64,000 nt of DNA. It comes from an uncultured Acidovorax sp. Lineage in GTDB: Bacteria; Pseudomonadota; Gammaproteobacteria; Burkholderiales; Burkholderiaceae_C. The stretch is from positions 62,001 through 126,000 of the forward strand of contig CAJYKV010000020.1 in NCBI GenBank assembly GCA_913774955.1, in the 5' to 3' direction. The position numbers and the translations under genes were made by a program. Within the stretch, counting starts at the first letter, position 1. The number at the start of each line of letters is the position of its first letter. Under the pieces are notes generated by a model. It ran no database searches. It had not been told where the DNA came from and worked only from the letters and a program-made list of their open reading frames with translations. Shown one piece after another: positions 37,342 to 46,038 of the stretch.

Positions 37342-38037
37342 ATGACCGCACCCACCGCCACCCGCCCATGCCTGGCAGAACGCATCGCCAACGCGAGCAA
37401 CAGCAACGACCTCTCGGTGCGTCTGGAATCGCGCGGCGATGCCGACTACCTGATCGCAGCTGGAGCTGCCCCGGCACAGATCGGGCGAAGCGTCTACAGC
37501 CTCATGGCGGAATGGGATGCCTGCGCCAAACCTCGGCCGATCACGGAGGAGGACATTGCGCGGATCGCGGAACAATTGCCGCGAATCAGGGTGGTGAAGC
37601 AGGGAAAGCGCGGAACGCCGAAGACGGTAGAGGCGCTGGATCTGGCCGGCGCGCGTGCGCAGGTGGATGAATGGATGGGAGCGGAGCGCCGACGCATCGT
37701 CAGCCGTCTGCGTAGCCTGCCCAAGCTGCTCGACCCGCATGCAGGGCTGCTTCCCTGGGTGAAGGCTCAAGGCTATGGGAACGCTCGGGACAAGCTGCTG
37801 GATGTTCTCGGCTGGTGGGCCGATCGGTGCTGCCCTAACTGTCACGGCACTGGAGAGGCCGACGGCCGGACCTGCAAGCATTGCCGCGCGACAGGTCTGC
37901 GGGACGTGCCGCACGGGCGGGAAGGGCAGTCGATTTCCGAGCACATCGCCCATCACGTCGACCGGGCACGCAGCGGTTCAATCGCCGCGCTGAAGCGGAC
38001 GGAGTCGCTGAAAAAGATTGCCGCAGCGGTGGTTTAG
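37342..38037 (+). CDS. Q-like antitermination protein
   Basis: This 231-residue protein has a DnaJ-like zinc finger with C164, C167, C178 and C181 (CPNCHGTG...CKHCRATG), as in lambdoid late antiterminators. A basic helical N-terminal region and C-terminal helices (SISEHIAHHVDRARSGS) flank it. It is the last gene of the rightward early operon. A strong promoter-like sequence and a terminator follow within 150 bases, which is the Q-PR'-tR' arrangement of lambda. The assignment rests on zinc finger plus position; overall identity to known Q proteins cannot be judged here. Confidence 0.7.
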   Translation: MTAPTATRPCLAERIANASNSNDLSVRLESRGDADYLIAAGAAPAQIGRSVYSLMAEWDACAKPRPITEEDIARIAEQLPRIRVVKQGKRGTPKTVEALDLAGARAQVDEWMGAERRRIVSRLRSLPKLLDPHAGLLPWVKAQGYGNARDKLLDVLGWWADRCCPNCHGTGEADGRTCKHCRATGLRDVPHGREGQSISEHIAHHVDRARSGSIAALKRTESLKKIAAAVV

Positions 38038-38045
38038 GGTATACT
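38018..38045 (+). promoter_or_regulatory. Predicted late promoter (PR'-like)
   Basis: TTGCCG (38018-38023), a 16-base spacer and TATACT (38040-38045) overlap the end of the Q-like gene. The position matches lambda PR', where Q modifies RNA polymerase. Confidence 0.6.
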
Positions 38046-38155
38046 GCGTCCCTAGAGCGCAGGCGCAATATATCCGCCATGCCAACATGTTGAGCATCCA
38101 CCGGGCGGTGAGTCCGGATAGGGAAACTTGGAGGAGATGCTCGACTCGAATTCAC

Positions 38156-38190
38156 AAAGCCCGCACGGTACGCCCTGCAGGCTTTTGTTT
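38156..38190 (+). terminator. Predicted tR'-like terminator in the late leader
   Basis: AAAGCC (38156-38161) pairs with GGCTTT, with an inner GCA/TGC extension and one mismatch, followed by a T-rich stretch. It lies ~105 bases after the predicted late start point. Upstream, GAGCATC (38091-38097) and GATGCTC (38135-38141) could enclose another hairpin. Confidence 0.6.
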
Positions 38191-38236
38191 TCAGGTCAGT
38201 GGAGGAATCACTGGGGCAATGTGCAGAGCGAAGCGT

Positions 38237-38458
38237 TTAACGTTCGAGCACACTCTCGACTAGGTGCTCCAGCAGCAGACTCGCCTGTATGTCGACAGGG
38301 TCGCCTCCCTCCTCAAGAACATTCCTTGCATGATTCAATTTATTGCGCAGAAGGGTGCAGTCCAATGAACCCGAATGTTTCAGTGCAAGTACCAATTGCA
38401 ATAGAAGCGTATGGGTTGCGAGGTTCAGAGCACGTAATTGTCTGAGGTCTTCGTTCAT
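38237..38458 (-). CDS. Small helical moron protein (73 aa)
   Basis: This 73-residue protein (MNEDLRQLRALNLATHTLLL then LVLALKHSG, ending LVESVLER) is predicted all-helical and leucine-rich. It is on the minus strand within the late leader, opposed to late transcription, in a locally lower-GC patch. It is divergent from the 129-residue gene with a 120-base gap. No known family; a regulator or small partner protein is possible. Confidence 0.55.
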   Translation of the reverse strand: MNEDLRQLRALNLATHTLLLQLVLALKHSGSLDCTLLRNKLNHARNVLEEGGDPVDIQASLLLEHLVESVLER

Positions 38459-38578
38459 ATGTGTTCGAGGGGATGCATACGGAATTTCGAAAGCAAGATG
38501 CTGGAGCCAGTCTACGACCGTATCGCTGCCTGACTTCCGTCATACTCGGTGTGGCCAATGTTGGTCGAGGAGGATGAT

Positions 38579-38968
38579 GTGAAGGTTATTCAAACTTTGG
38601 GGAAAAAGGGCGGCAAGCAACTGGGATTTTTCCAGTACAAGCGGACGTCCAAAGGCGTGCTGATCGACCTCTCGATTGGCTTGGCAACCGCTAGCGGCAA
38701 GCAGTACCTGTTCACACCCGGGGAGTGGCAACAAATTCTTGACGGCGTAGCAGCAGGGAATCGTCAAACTTTCGGCCTGAGCAAAGGAATCCCTTCCACA
38801 CAGCCAAGTCTCCATAAGCAGTTGGCGGCCTGGCTTCCGGCACCGGCTCACGGGCATGGTTGGAACGTTCCAATCAAGGCGGCGATCGTTGCTGTGTTGG
38901 AAAATGAAGGCACCCTATCTCTGTACCACGGCGGCAATGCGGGGATACAAATAGTATTGCAACGTTGA
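38579..38968 (+). CDS. Moron protein (129 aa)
   Basis: This 129-residue protein starts at GTG 38579 with GAGGAGG upstream. The N-terminal half is beta-rich (KQLGFFQYKRTSKGVLIDLSIG), followed by YLFTPGEWQQILDGVAAG and a C-terminal VAVLENEGTLSLYHGGN. There is no recognised family. It is followed directly by its own terminator, so it forms an independent unit between Q and the packaging genes, a usual place for cargo genes. Confidence 0.6.
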   Translation: MKVIQTLGKKGGKQLGFFQYKRTSKGVLIDLSIGLATASGKQYLFTPGEWQQILDGVAAGNRQTFGLSKGIPSTQPSLHKQLAAWLPAPAHGHGWNVPIKAAIVAVLENEGTLSLYHGGNAGIQIVLQR

Positions 38969-38970
38969 TC

Positions 38971-38997
38971 AAAAGCCATCTTCGGGTGGCTTTTTCG
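38971..38997 (+). terminator. Rho-independent terminator after the moron gene
   Basis: AAAGCCATC, TTCG loop, GGTGGCTTT followed by T residues, two bases after the stop codon of the 129-residue gene. Confidence 0.85.
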
Positions 38998-39093
38998 TTT
39001 GCCACCACCGGGGCGCATCCACCACGCCTCTATCGCTGCCAGGGACGCCATGCCCCAGGTGGTGGCTGCCTGCCGGGCAGGTCGGCTGATTAG

Positions 39094-39303
39094 CTACATG
39101 ACCCATTGGTGCCAGCAGGCCTTGCACGTCACCTTGAAAGTGCTGTCGCTGGCCTTTTCGGCGTCAAGGTTTCCTTCCACACCTTTAACCTGCAGATCGA
39201 CCGTTTTCATGTACATGTGGTCGTTCTCACGCGCGACGACGATTCCCTCGTTTTTGCACTTCTCACACTTAACTTGGTAGCGGACGGTTTCCTTGGCTGC
39301 CAT
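39094..39303 (-). CDS. Small zinc-ribbon protein (69 aa)
   Basis: This 69-residue protein has CEKCKNEG near residue 13 and CKACWHQW near residue 60, a clear single zinc ribbon with a short beta-rich middle. AAGGA precedes the ATG at 39303. It is on the minus strand, opposite the late genes, and starts 43 bases before the start of the divergent HNH gene. Function unknown. Confidence 0.65.
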   Translation of the reverse strand: MAAKETVRYQVKCEKCKNEGIVVARENDHMYMKTVDLQVKGVEGNLDAEKASDSTFKVTCKACWHQWVM

Positions 39304-39345
39304 GGTTGGTCCTTCTGATGGTTGATCGGCAAGCAGGAGTATGTC

Positions 39346-39696
39346 GTGCTATCTCGTCCTCGCATCCCCGCTGCCACCACCCGCATCACCATGGCCCAGG
39401 CCACGCGCATGCAGCAGGCGCCGCGCATTGGGGCGACTCCTCGGGATCGGGGGCGCGCCCGGCAGGAGGCGCGGTTGCGCATCTGGCTGCGCGACGGTCC
39501 GAACTGCAAGGCATGCGGGAAGCTGATCGACATCACCCCAAGAACCCCCGACCCCTTCGAGCTGGATCACACGGTCCCACTCTGGAAGGGTGGCAAGGAC
39601 GCCGACCACAACCGCCAGTGCCTGTGCCCTGCCTGCCACGCGGCCAAGACGGCGCGCGAGGCCCGGGAGCGGGCCGTGCACCAACCGGAGAGATGA
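39346..39696 (+). CDS. HNH endonuclease
   Basis: This 116-residue HNH nuclease has zinc ligands CKAC and CLCPAC and the core DHTVPLWKGGKDADHNRQCLCPACHAAKTARE, with H of FELDHTVPL and N/H in the second half. HNH proteins next to terminase are required for cohesive-end cutting in HK97-like phages. Start GTG 39346 is chosen because CAGGAG lies 6 bases upstream; the upstream TTG start is weaker. It opens the late operon. Confidence 0.88.
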   Translation: MLSRPRIPAATTRITMAQATRMQQAPRIGATPRDRGRARQEARLRIWLRDGPNCKACGKLIDITPRTPDPFELDHTVPLWKGGKDADHNRQCLCPACHAAKTAREARERAVHQPER

Positions 39697-39699
39697 GCC

Positions 39700-39939
39700 A
39701 TGACGCGTGAGGTATGGCAGGACTACGACTGCCCAATGGGCGTCGATTTCGACCTTCACGGCGAGGACATGGTGTATCGCGGTCAGTCGATCGCATGCGC
39801 TGGCTGTGGAGGTGTGCACCGTGCCGGCGTCGAAGTCAAGGTCGGGACGTATGTGGATGTCAACGGCCTGCGTGAATATCCGGACCTGCCTAACACGCCG
39901 GAAGAACTGCAGCACCTGAAGACGGGAGACCGACCATGA
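39700..39939 (+). CDS. Hypothetical protein (79 aa)
   Basis: This 79-residue acidic protein has a CAGCGG motif near residue 33 and a C near residue 11, perhaps a metal site. It is coupled to the next gene by an ATGA overlap and starts 3 bases after the HNH stop. Unknown function in the packaging-proximal block. Confidence 0.55.
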   Translation: MTREVWQDYDCPMGVDFDLHGEDMVYRGQSIACAGCGGVHRAGVEVKVGTYVDVNGLREYPDLPNTPEELQHLKTGDRP

Positions 39940-40253
39940 GCGAGATCAAGATCGAGGGCGGCAACGGGTGCGCCCATGTCAGTGTGGATGGCGTGATGCT
40001 CAACCGCCTGACTTCCGTCAGCATTGGCATCCGGCCCGGCGAGCCGGCCCAGGTGACCGCCACCATGGCCGTCCGCCAGCAGGACGTTGACCTCTCTGGC
40101 GCAGCGCTCCGGATCGCGGGTTGCGAGATGCCCGAGGCGGTGGAGACGGCGCTGCTCGAATACCTCTGCGCGAAGCACCCGATGCGCACCGCCCTGGCCC
40201 GAGCCACAGGCGGGCTGTTCGACGTGGCGAAGGCTGCGCAGTCGGCCGGTTGA
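39936..40253 (+). CDS. Hypothetical protein (105 aa)
   Basis: This 105-residue protein has a beta-rich N-terminal half (ISEIKIEGGNGCAHVSVDG then VSIGIRPGEPAQVTATM) and a helical C-terminal half. No family is recognised. It overlaps the preceding gene by 4 bases. The 225 bases after it, before the small terminase gene, hold no gene and would be a natural place for a cos site, but no site can be identified by eye. Confidence 0.55.
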   Translation: MSEIKIEGGNGCAHVSVDGVMLNRLTSVSIGIRPGEPAQVTATMAVRQQDVDLSGAALRIAGCEMPEAVETALLEYLCAKHPMRTALARATGGLFDVAKAAQSAG

Positions 40254-40478
40254 GATCGTCCCGCCTGCGGTCCGCCAGGGGCCTCGCCGGGGCACCGTCG
40301 GCCGGTCGAGGTGCGCCCCGGTGCACCAGATCGGTGCATCGATCGGCCGAAGGGAGGGGGGTGGGTGAAAGTCCAGAACCCTTTCCCTTGGATACCGCCC
40401 GGTTCCGCACGCGCAGAAAAAATCCCCTGCGTATGAATACCGGAGGGGCGGAAATCAAAGAATTCAAAGGAGGCCGCC

Positions 40479-40910
40479 ATGCCAAGAGGTGGTGCGCGGC
40501 CTGGTGCGGGTCGCCCGAAGAAATCCGCACCCGCTGACACGCCGAAGCCGGCGGCACCGAGCAAGAAACGGGCCGCCAAGAAGACCGAGGCGCCGCCGCT
40601 CGATGCGGACGGGTACAAGACCGATCCGAACTGGCCTTTCGGGCAGGAGCGACCGCCCGAGCCGCCAGCCGAGGAAGACCTGAGCGCGCTCACGCCGCTG
40701 GACTTCCTCCTGCAGGTCATGCGCGACAAGCGTCAGGATGACCGCACGCGCATGCAGGCGGCCCAGCTCGCCGCGCCCTACGTGCACGCCAAGAAGGGCG
40801 AGGCGGGCAAGAAGGCGGAGGCCGAGCAGAAGGCAAAGGCTGCGGGGTCTGGGCGCTTCAGCCGCCGGTCGCCGCCGAAGCTCGTGGCAGCAGGTGGAAA
40901 GAGCGTATAG
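40479..40910 (+). CDS. terS: Terminase small subunit
   Basis: This 143-residue protein opens with GGARPGAGRPKK, the start typical of small terminase subunits of this phage group. A Lys/Pro-rich linker and a helical segment follow (LTPLDFLLQVMRDKRQDDRTRMQAAQLAAPYVHAK). It recognises the packaging site and brings in the large subunit. AAAGGAGG precedes the ATG. TerL follows after 31 bases. Confidence 0.88.
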   Translation: MPRGGARPGAGRPKKSAPADTPKPAAPSKKRAAKKTEAPPLDADGYKTDPNWPFGQERPPEPPAEEDLSALTPLDFLLQVMRDKRQDDRTRMQAAQLAAPYVHAKKGEAGKKAEAEQKAKAAGSGRFSRRSPPKLVAAGGKSV

Positions 40911-40941
40911 CCGGTCTCCGGCGTGAGAGCCGGAGGTGACC

Positions 40942-42633
40942 ATGGAGTGGACGACAGCCTGTATCGACTGGGAGGATCGAATCGTTCGAGGCGACAGTCT
41001 GATCGTCAGCCCACCCCTGTTCCCTGATCTCGCGGACGAGGCGTGGGCAATCTGCAGCGAGTTGCGGCTGAAGGATCTTGGTGGTCTCACCGTGGGCGAA
41101 ACCGCCCGACCGTGGCTGCGCGACCTGGTGCGGACGATCTTTGGCGCCGAGAACCCGGAGGGCCGGCGGCTGATCAACGAGTATTTCCTGATGGTGAGCA
41201 AGAAGAACGCGAAGAGCACGATCGCCGCGGCCATCATGCTCACCGCGCTCCTGATGAACTGGCGGGACTCGGCGGAGCTGCTCATCCTGAGCCCGACCAT
41301 CGAGGTGGCGAACAACAGCTACAAGCCGATCAGCGACTTCATCAAGCAGGATGACGAGCTCGGCGCGCTGCTCAAGGTGCAGGACTACCACCGGCTGGTG
41401 ACGCACAGTGAAACCGGCGCGTTCCTGAAGGTGGTGGCCGCCGACGAGGCGACGGTCACCGGCAAGAAGGCGAGTTTCGTGTTCGTGGACGAGCTGCACG
41501 AGTTCGGCAAGAAGGGCCGTGCTTCGAACATGCTCTTGGAGGCTACGGGTGGCTTGGCATCGCGGCCGGAGGGCTTCGTGATCTACGCCACCACGCAGTC
41601 CGAAGAGCCGCCCGCGGGCGAGTTCAAGGCAAAGCTGGACTACGCGCGGAATGTGCGCGACGGCAAAAAGATCGACCGCAAGTTCCTGCCGATCATCTAC
41701 GAGTTTCCCCAGCACATGCTGGACGCCCAGGCCCACCACGACCTGGCGAACGCCTACGTGACCAATCCCAACTGGGGCGCGTCGGTGGACAAGGAGCGCA
41801 TCGAGCAGTTGTACGGGCAGGCGCAGGAGAAGGGTGAGAAGGGCCTGAAGGAGTTCTTCGCCAAGCACCTGAACGTCGAGATCGGCATGAACCTGCGCAG
41901 CGACCGCTGGCTGGGCGCCGACTTCTGGCTTGCGGCTGCCGTGCCGGTCTTTACGCTCGAGGAGCTGCTGCAGCGCTCGGAGGTGGTCACCGTCGGCATC
42001 GACGGCGGCGGCCTGGACGACATGCTGGGGCTGGCCGTGGTCGGGCGCGAGGTCGGCACGGGCCGGTGGCTGGTGTGGGCCCGGGCGTGGTTGCACCCGA
42101 TCGCGCTGGAGCGCCGGAAGTCGGAAGCCGCCAAGTACCACGACTTCGCGAAGGCGGGCGACTTGGTGCTGGTGGAGCGCGTGGGCGAGGACATCGCCGA
42201 CGTCGTGCGCATCGTCACCCAGGTGGTGGACTCGGGCCTGCTGGACAAGGTGGGCGTGGACCGGGCCGGGCTGGGCGGCATCTACGACGCGCTGGTGGGA
42301 ACGGATGAAAAGGTCGGGCCCGTCACCGCCGACGAGGTGGTGGGCATTCCGCAGGGCTGGCAGCTGCAGGGCGCGATCAAGACCGCGGAGCGGCACCTGG
42401 CCGCCCGCAAGCTGGTGCACGGTGGCGCCGCGCTCATGGCGTGGTGCGTGGGCAATGCGAAGGTGGTGGCCGTCGGCAACGCGATCAGCATCACCAAGCA
42501 GGCCAGCGGGTTCGCGAAGATCGACCCGCTCATGGCCCTTTTCGACGCCGTCTACCTCATGGCGCTGAATCCGGAGGCCAAGGGCGGTCTGGATGACTGG
42601 TTGAGCAACCCCATACGGACGGGCCGCGCATGA
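40942..42633 (+). CDS. terL: Terminase large subunit
   Basis: TerL, 563 residues, is the packaging ATPase and nuclease (Terminase_1 type). The Walker-A-like SKKNAKST is at ~86-93 and Walker B with the catalytic Glu in SFVFVDELHE at ~178-187. The nuclease half has acidic residues in TVGIDGGGLDD and VDRAGLGG-type strands. The start at 40942 has GGAGG seven bases upstream. It overlaps the portal gene by 4 bases. Confidence 0.95.
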   Translation: MEWTTACIDWEDRIVRGDSLIVSPPLFPDLADEAWAICSELRLKDLGGLTVGETARPWLRDLVRTIFGAENPEGRRLINEYFLMVSKKNAKSTIAAAIMLTALLMNWRDSAELLILSPTIEVANNSYKPISDFIKQDDELGALLKVQDYHRLVTHSETGAFLKVVAADEATVTGKKASFVFVDELHEFGKKGRASNMLLEATGGLASRPEGFVIYATTQSEEPPAGEFKAKLDYARNVRDGKKIDRKFLPIIYEFPQHMLDAQAHHDLANAYVTNPNWGASVDKERIEQLYGQAQEKGEKGLKEFFAKHLNVEIGMNLRSDRWLGADFWLAAAVPVFTLEELLQRSEVVTVGIDGGGLDDMLGLAVVGREVGTGRWLVWARAWLHPIALERRKSEAAKYHDFAKAGDLVLVERVGEDIADVVRIVTQVVDSGLLDKVGVDRAGLGGIYDALVGTDEKVGPVTADEVVGIPQGWQLQGAIKTAERHLAARKLVHGGAALMAWCVGNAKVVAVGNAISITKQASGFAKIDPLMALFDAVYLMALNPEAKGGLDDWLSNPIRTGRA

Positions 42634-43925
42634 AACTACGAACGAACACAGGCCTTGCCGGCCGGGTGCGCGCGGCGATCGACGGCTGGGTCCGTTCCTT
42701 CAGCCTGCGCGACAAGGATCTCTACGTCGATCGGACCATGGAGAGCGAGACGGGCGTCGACGTGACGCCGAAGGCGGTAATGCAGGTGGATGCGGTGTGG
42801 AGCTGCGTGCGGCTCATCTCCGAGACCATCGCCACGCTTCCGCTGTCCATGTACGAGCGCACGCCGTCGGGCAAGCGGCTCGCGAGCCAGCACCCGCTGC
42901 ACTTCGTCATCCACGACCAGCCGAACGCGGACAGCACCGCCTCGGTGTTCTGGGAGGCGATCGTGGCATCCATGCTGCTGCGCGGAAACGGCCGGGCGGA
43001 AAAGCTCTACGTTGGCGACCGGCTGGTGGGGCTGGCGTTCCTGGACCCAAACAAGCTGGTGATCACGCGCGATGCGAACGGCCGCAAGATCTACCAGTAC
43101 CCGCGTTCGGACGGCACCCCGCGGCTGATCCCCGCCGCGCGCATCTGGACGCTGCCTGGCTTCACCCTGGACGGCGAGACGGGCGTCTCGGTCATCTCCT
43201 ACGGTGCCAAGGTGTTCGGGGCGGCCATGGCGGCCGAGCGCGCTGCGGCGCGCACGTTCCGCAACGGGCTGCTGCAGACCGTCTACTACAAGGTGGCGGC
43301 CTTCCTGAAGCCCGAGCAGCGCCGCATGTTCAAGGCGGAGATTGCGGGCTCGGTGGAGCGCGGCGAGACACCGGTGCTCGAGGGCGGCACGGACGTGGGC
43401 ACGATCGGCATCAAGCCCTCGGACGCGCAGCTCCTGGAGTCCCGGGCGTTCTCGGTCGAATCGATCTGCCGCTGGTTCCGCGTGCCGCCCTGGATGGTTG
43501 GACACACGGAGAAATCGACCAGCTGGGGCACGGGCATTGAGCAGCAGATGATCGGCTTCCTGACCTTCACCCTGGGGCCGTGGCTGAGGCGGATCGAGCA
43601 GGCCATCAGCAAGGACTTGCTGACGCCCGCCGAGCGCGCGCGCTACTACCCGAAGTTCGCGGTGGAGGGCCTGCTGCGCGCGGACAGCGCCGGCCGCGCG
43701 GCCTTCTATGCCGCGATGGTGAACAACGGCATCCTGACCCGCGACGAGGTGCGGGAGCTGGAGGACCGGGAGCCCATGGGCGGCAACGCCGCGGTGCTCA
43801 CAGTGCAATCCGCCATGACGACGCTGGACGGCCTGGGGCAGGCCGGCGGCGCAGACCAAGCCAACCAGGCCCGGGCCGCGATCCGTGCGTTCCTGGGTTT
43901 CGACGAAGAGCCGCAGAAAGGCTGA
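42630..43925 (+). CDS. HK97-type portal protein
   Basis: This 431-residue portal protein would form the dodecameric ring at one capsid vertex. VWSCVRLISETIATLPLSMYE, the RNGL segment and FRVPPWMVGHTEKSTSWGTGIEQQMIGFLTFTLGPWLRRIE are characteristic of the HK97 portal family, and the C-terminal part has LTRDEVRELEDREPM. It is coupled to terL by the ATGA overlap and is followed after 2 bases by the protease. Confidence 0.95.
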   Translation: MKLRTNTGLAGRVRAAIDGWVRSFSLRDKDLYVDRTMESETGVDVTPKAVMQVDAVWSCVRLISETIATLPLSMYERTPSGKRLASQHPLHFVIHDQPNADSTASVFWEAIVASMLLRGNGRAEKLYVGDRLVGLAFLDPNKLVITRDANGRKIYQYPRSDGTPRLIPAARIWTLPGFTLDGETGVSVISYGAKVFGAAMAAERAAARTFRNGLLQTVYYKVAAFLKPEQRRMFKAEIAGSVERGETPVLEGGTDVGTIGIKPSDAQLLESRAFSVESICRWFRVPPWMVGHTEKSTSWGTGIEQQMIGFLTFTLGPWLRRIEQAISKDLLTPAERARYYPKFAVEGLLRADSAGRAAFYAAMVNNGILTRDEVRELEDREPMGGNAAVLTVQSAMTTLDGLGQAGGADQANQARAAIRAFLGFDEEPQKG

Positions 43926-43927
43926 CC

Positions 43928-44788
43928 ATGAGCATCAAGAATTTGCCGGGCGCTCCGATGGGCCGCCCGAGCGCCAGCGTGCGCAGCGAGATCCTGCCGC
44001 GCGCCCTGGACCGCTGGAATCCGGAGGTCCGGGCCGCCGACAAGGACGAGGACCGCACGATCAGCATCTACGACGCCATCGGCTACGACCCGTGGACGGG
44101 CGAGGGCGTGACGGCCAAGCGAATCGCGGGCGCGCTGCGGAGCCTGGGCAAAGGACCGGTCACGGTGAACCTGAACAGCCCTGGCGGCGACATGTTCGAG
44201 GGCCTCGCCATCTACAACCTGCTGCGCGAGCACGAGGGCGAGGTGAACGTGAAGGTGCTGGGGCTGGCGGCCTCGGCCGGCTCCGTGATCGCGATGGCCG
44301 GTGACACCGTGCAGATCGCGCGCTCCGGCTTTCTGATGATCCACAACGCCTGGGTGGTGGCCGCCGGCAACCGCAACGACCTGCGCGAGATCGCCGCATG
44401 GCTGGAACCCTTCGACGCGGCGATGGCGGACATCTACAGCGCGCGTACCGGGTTGGAGCCAAAGGCCGTCGCCAAGCTGCTGGACTCGGAGTCCTGGATC
44501 GGCGGCACCGCGGCGGTGGAACAGGGGTTTGCCGACGAACTTCTCGCTTCCGATCAAGTGGGCAAGGGCCACGGCGGCGCCAGTGCCAGCGCGGTGCGCC
44601 GCATTGAAGCCGGGCTGCGCGCCAGCGGGATGCCCAAGAGCGAGGCCATGCGCCTCATCAGCGAAATCAAGTCCAGCGCGGGTGATCCCGCTGGCGGCGG
44701 TGAGGGCGATCCCACCGGACGAGTCGATCCCGGCTCTCTCAGTGAAACCGCGGCCCTTGCCGCTTCCCTCATCTCCATCCAATCCTGA
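43928..44788 (+). CDS. ClpP-like head maturation protease
   Basis: This 286-residue S14-type protease processes the capsid precursor. NLNSPGGDMFEGLAIYNLL, the serine in GLAASAGSVIAMAG (S116) and the histidine in FLMIHNAW (H139) are the ClpP catalytic pattern. The last ~80 residues are a Gly/Ala/Pro-rich extension, possibly a scaffolding or targeting tail. It lies between portal and capsid, as in HK97-like phages. Confidence 0.93.
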   Translation: MSIKNLPGAPMGRPSASVRSEILPRALDRWNPEVRAADKDEDRTISIYDAIGYDPWTGEGVTAKRIAGALRSLGKGPVTVNLNSPGGDMFEGLAIYNLLREHEGEVNVKVLGLAASAGSVIAMAGDTVQIARSGFLMIHNAWVVAAGNRNDLREIAAWLEPFDAAMADIYSARTGLEPKAVAKLLDSESWIGGTAAVEQGFADELLASDQVGKGHGGASASAVRRIEAGLRASGMPKSEAMRLISEIKSSAGDPAGGGEGDPTGRVDPGSLSETAALAASLISIQS

Positions 44789-44798
44789 AAGGGCCACC

Positions 44799-45989
44799 AT
44801 GGCACTCGAACAAGACATCCAGACCATCAACGCCAGCCTGAAGAAGGTCGGCGACCAGATCAAAGAACAAGCCGAGGCGTTCGCGAAAAACGCGAAGCAG
44901 AACGAAGAAGTCGTCGCCAAGGTGGACGGCCTGCTGAGCAAGCACGGCGAGCTGCAGAACAGCCTGACCGTCACGCAGCAAGCGCTGGCGAAGCTGGAAG
45001 CCAACGGCGCCGGCGGCGACGTGCAGCACCACACGCTCGGCCAGCAGTTCGTGAACGCCGACAACGTGAAGGCCTTCCTGGCGCAGACCACGCCGCGCGG
45101 TCGGGTGGACATCCCCATCAATGCCGCCATCACCAGCCTGACCACCGACGCCGATGGCTCGGCCGGCGATCTGGTCGAGCGCACCCGCGTGCCCGGCGTG
45201 GTGGCCCTGCCGCAGCGCCGCATGACCGTGCGCGACCTGCTGACGCCCGGCACGATGGACGGCAACTCGCTGGAGTACGTGAAGGAGACCGGCTTCACGA
45301 ACAACGCGGCGCCGGTGGCGGAGGGCGCCCTGAAGCCCGAATCGAGCATCAAGTTCGACCTGATCAACACCAACGCCAAGGTGATCGCGCACTTCGTGAA
45401 GGCTTCCCGCCAGATCCTGAGCGATGCCTCCCAGCTCGCCAGCATCATCGACGGCCGCCTGCGCTATGGCCTGGCCTTCAAGGAAGAAGGGCAACTGCTG
45501 AACGGCGACGGCACGGGTCAGAACCTCCTGGGGATCATCCCCCAGGCGTCGGCCTTTGTCCCCCCGTTCGATCCGGCGGGCACGGAGACGAACATCGACA
45601 ACATCCGTCTCGCGATGCTGCAGGCCTTCCTGGCCGAGTACCCGGCGACCGGCCATGTGATGAACCCGATCGACTGGGCACGCATCGAGCTGCTGAAGGA
45701 CACGACCGGCCGCTACATCATCGGCAACCCGCAGGGCTCCATCGGCGCGACGCTGTGGAACCTGCCGGTGGTGGAAACCCAGGCGATCCCGGTGGACAAG
45801 TTCCTGACGGGCGCCTTCAAGCTGGGCGCCCAGGTCTTCGACCGCTGGCTGGCCCGCGTCGAGGTGGCCACCGAGAACGGTGACGACTTCGTGAAGAACA
45901 TGGTCACCATCCTGGCGGAAGAGCGCCTGGCGCTCGCCGTGTACCGCCCCGAAGCCTTCATCTACGGCGACTTCGGCAACGTGACCTGA
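44799..45989 (+). CDS. HK97-type major capsid protein
   Basis: This 396-residue capsid precursor has an N-terminal coiled-coil delta (scaffold) region (residues ~1-75) that is normally removed by the protease. The HK97 fold follows: RVPGVVALPQRRMTVRDLLTPGTMDGNSLEY, then KVIAHFVKASRQILSDASQL, GDGTGQNLLGI and LAEERLALAVYRPEAFIYGDF at the end. Mature protein would be about 300 residues if cut near residue 100, but the cut site cannot be set from the sequence alone. Confidence 0.95.
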   Translation: MALEQDIQTINASLKKVGDQIKEQAEAFAKNAKQNEEVVAKVDGLLSKHGELQNSLTVTQQALAKLEANGAGGDVQHHTLGQQFVNADNVKAFLAQTTPRGRVDIPINAAITSLTTDADGSAGDLVERTRVPGVVALPQRRMTVRDLLTPGTMDGNSLEYVKETGFTNNAAPVAEGALKPESSIKFDLINTNAKVIAHFVKASRQILSDASQLASIIDGRLRYGLAFKEEGQLLNGDGTGQNLLGIIPQASAFVPPFDPAGTETNIDNIRLAMLQAFLAEYPATGHVMNPIDWARIELLKDTTGRYIIGNPQGSIGATLWNLPVVETQAIPVDKFLTGAFKLGAQVFDRWLARVEVATENGDDFVKNMVTILAEERLALAVYRPEAFIYGDFGNVT

Positions 45990-46038
45990 TGGCCGGCGGC
46001 CCGCCGCACGCGGGCCCCGCCATCCACAGGAGACTCCC

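Noticed and set aside
38128-38445. A plus-strand frame with GGAGG before MLDSNSQSPHG
   Set aside because: Its first part is the predicted late leader and terminator, and the rest is antisense to the more convincing 73-residue helical gene; the product has no coherent composition.
40254-40478. cos site upstream of the terminase genes
   Set aside because: The position is suitable, but no symmetrical or known cohesive-end sequence could be recognised, so it is not listed as a feature.
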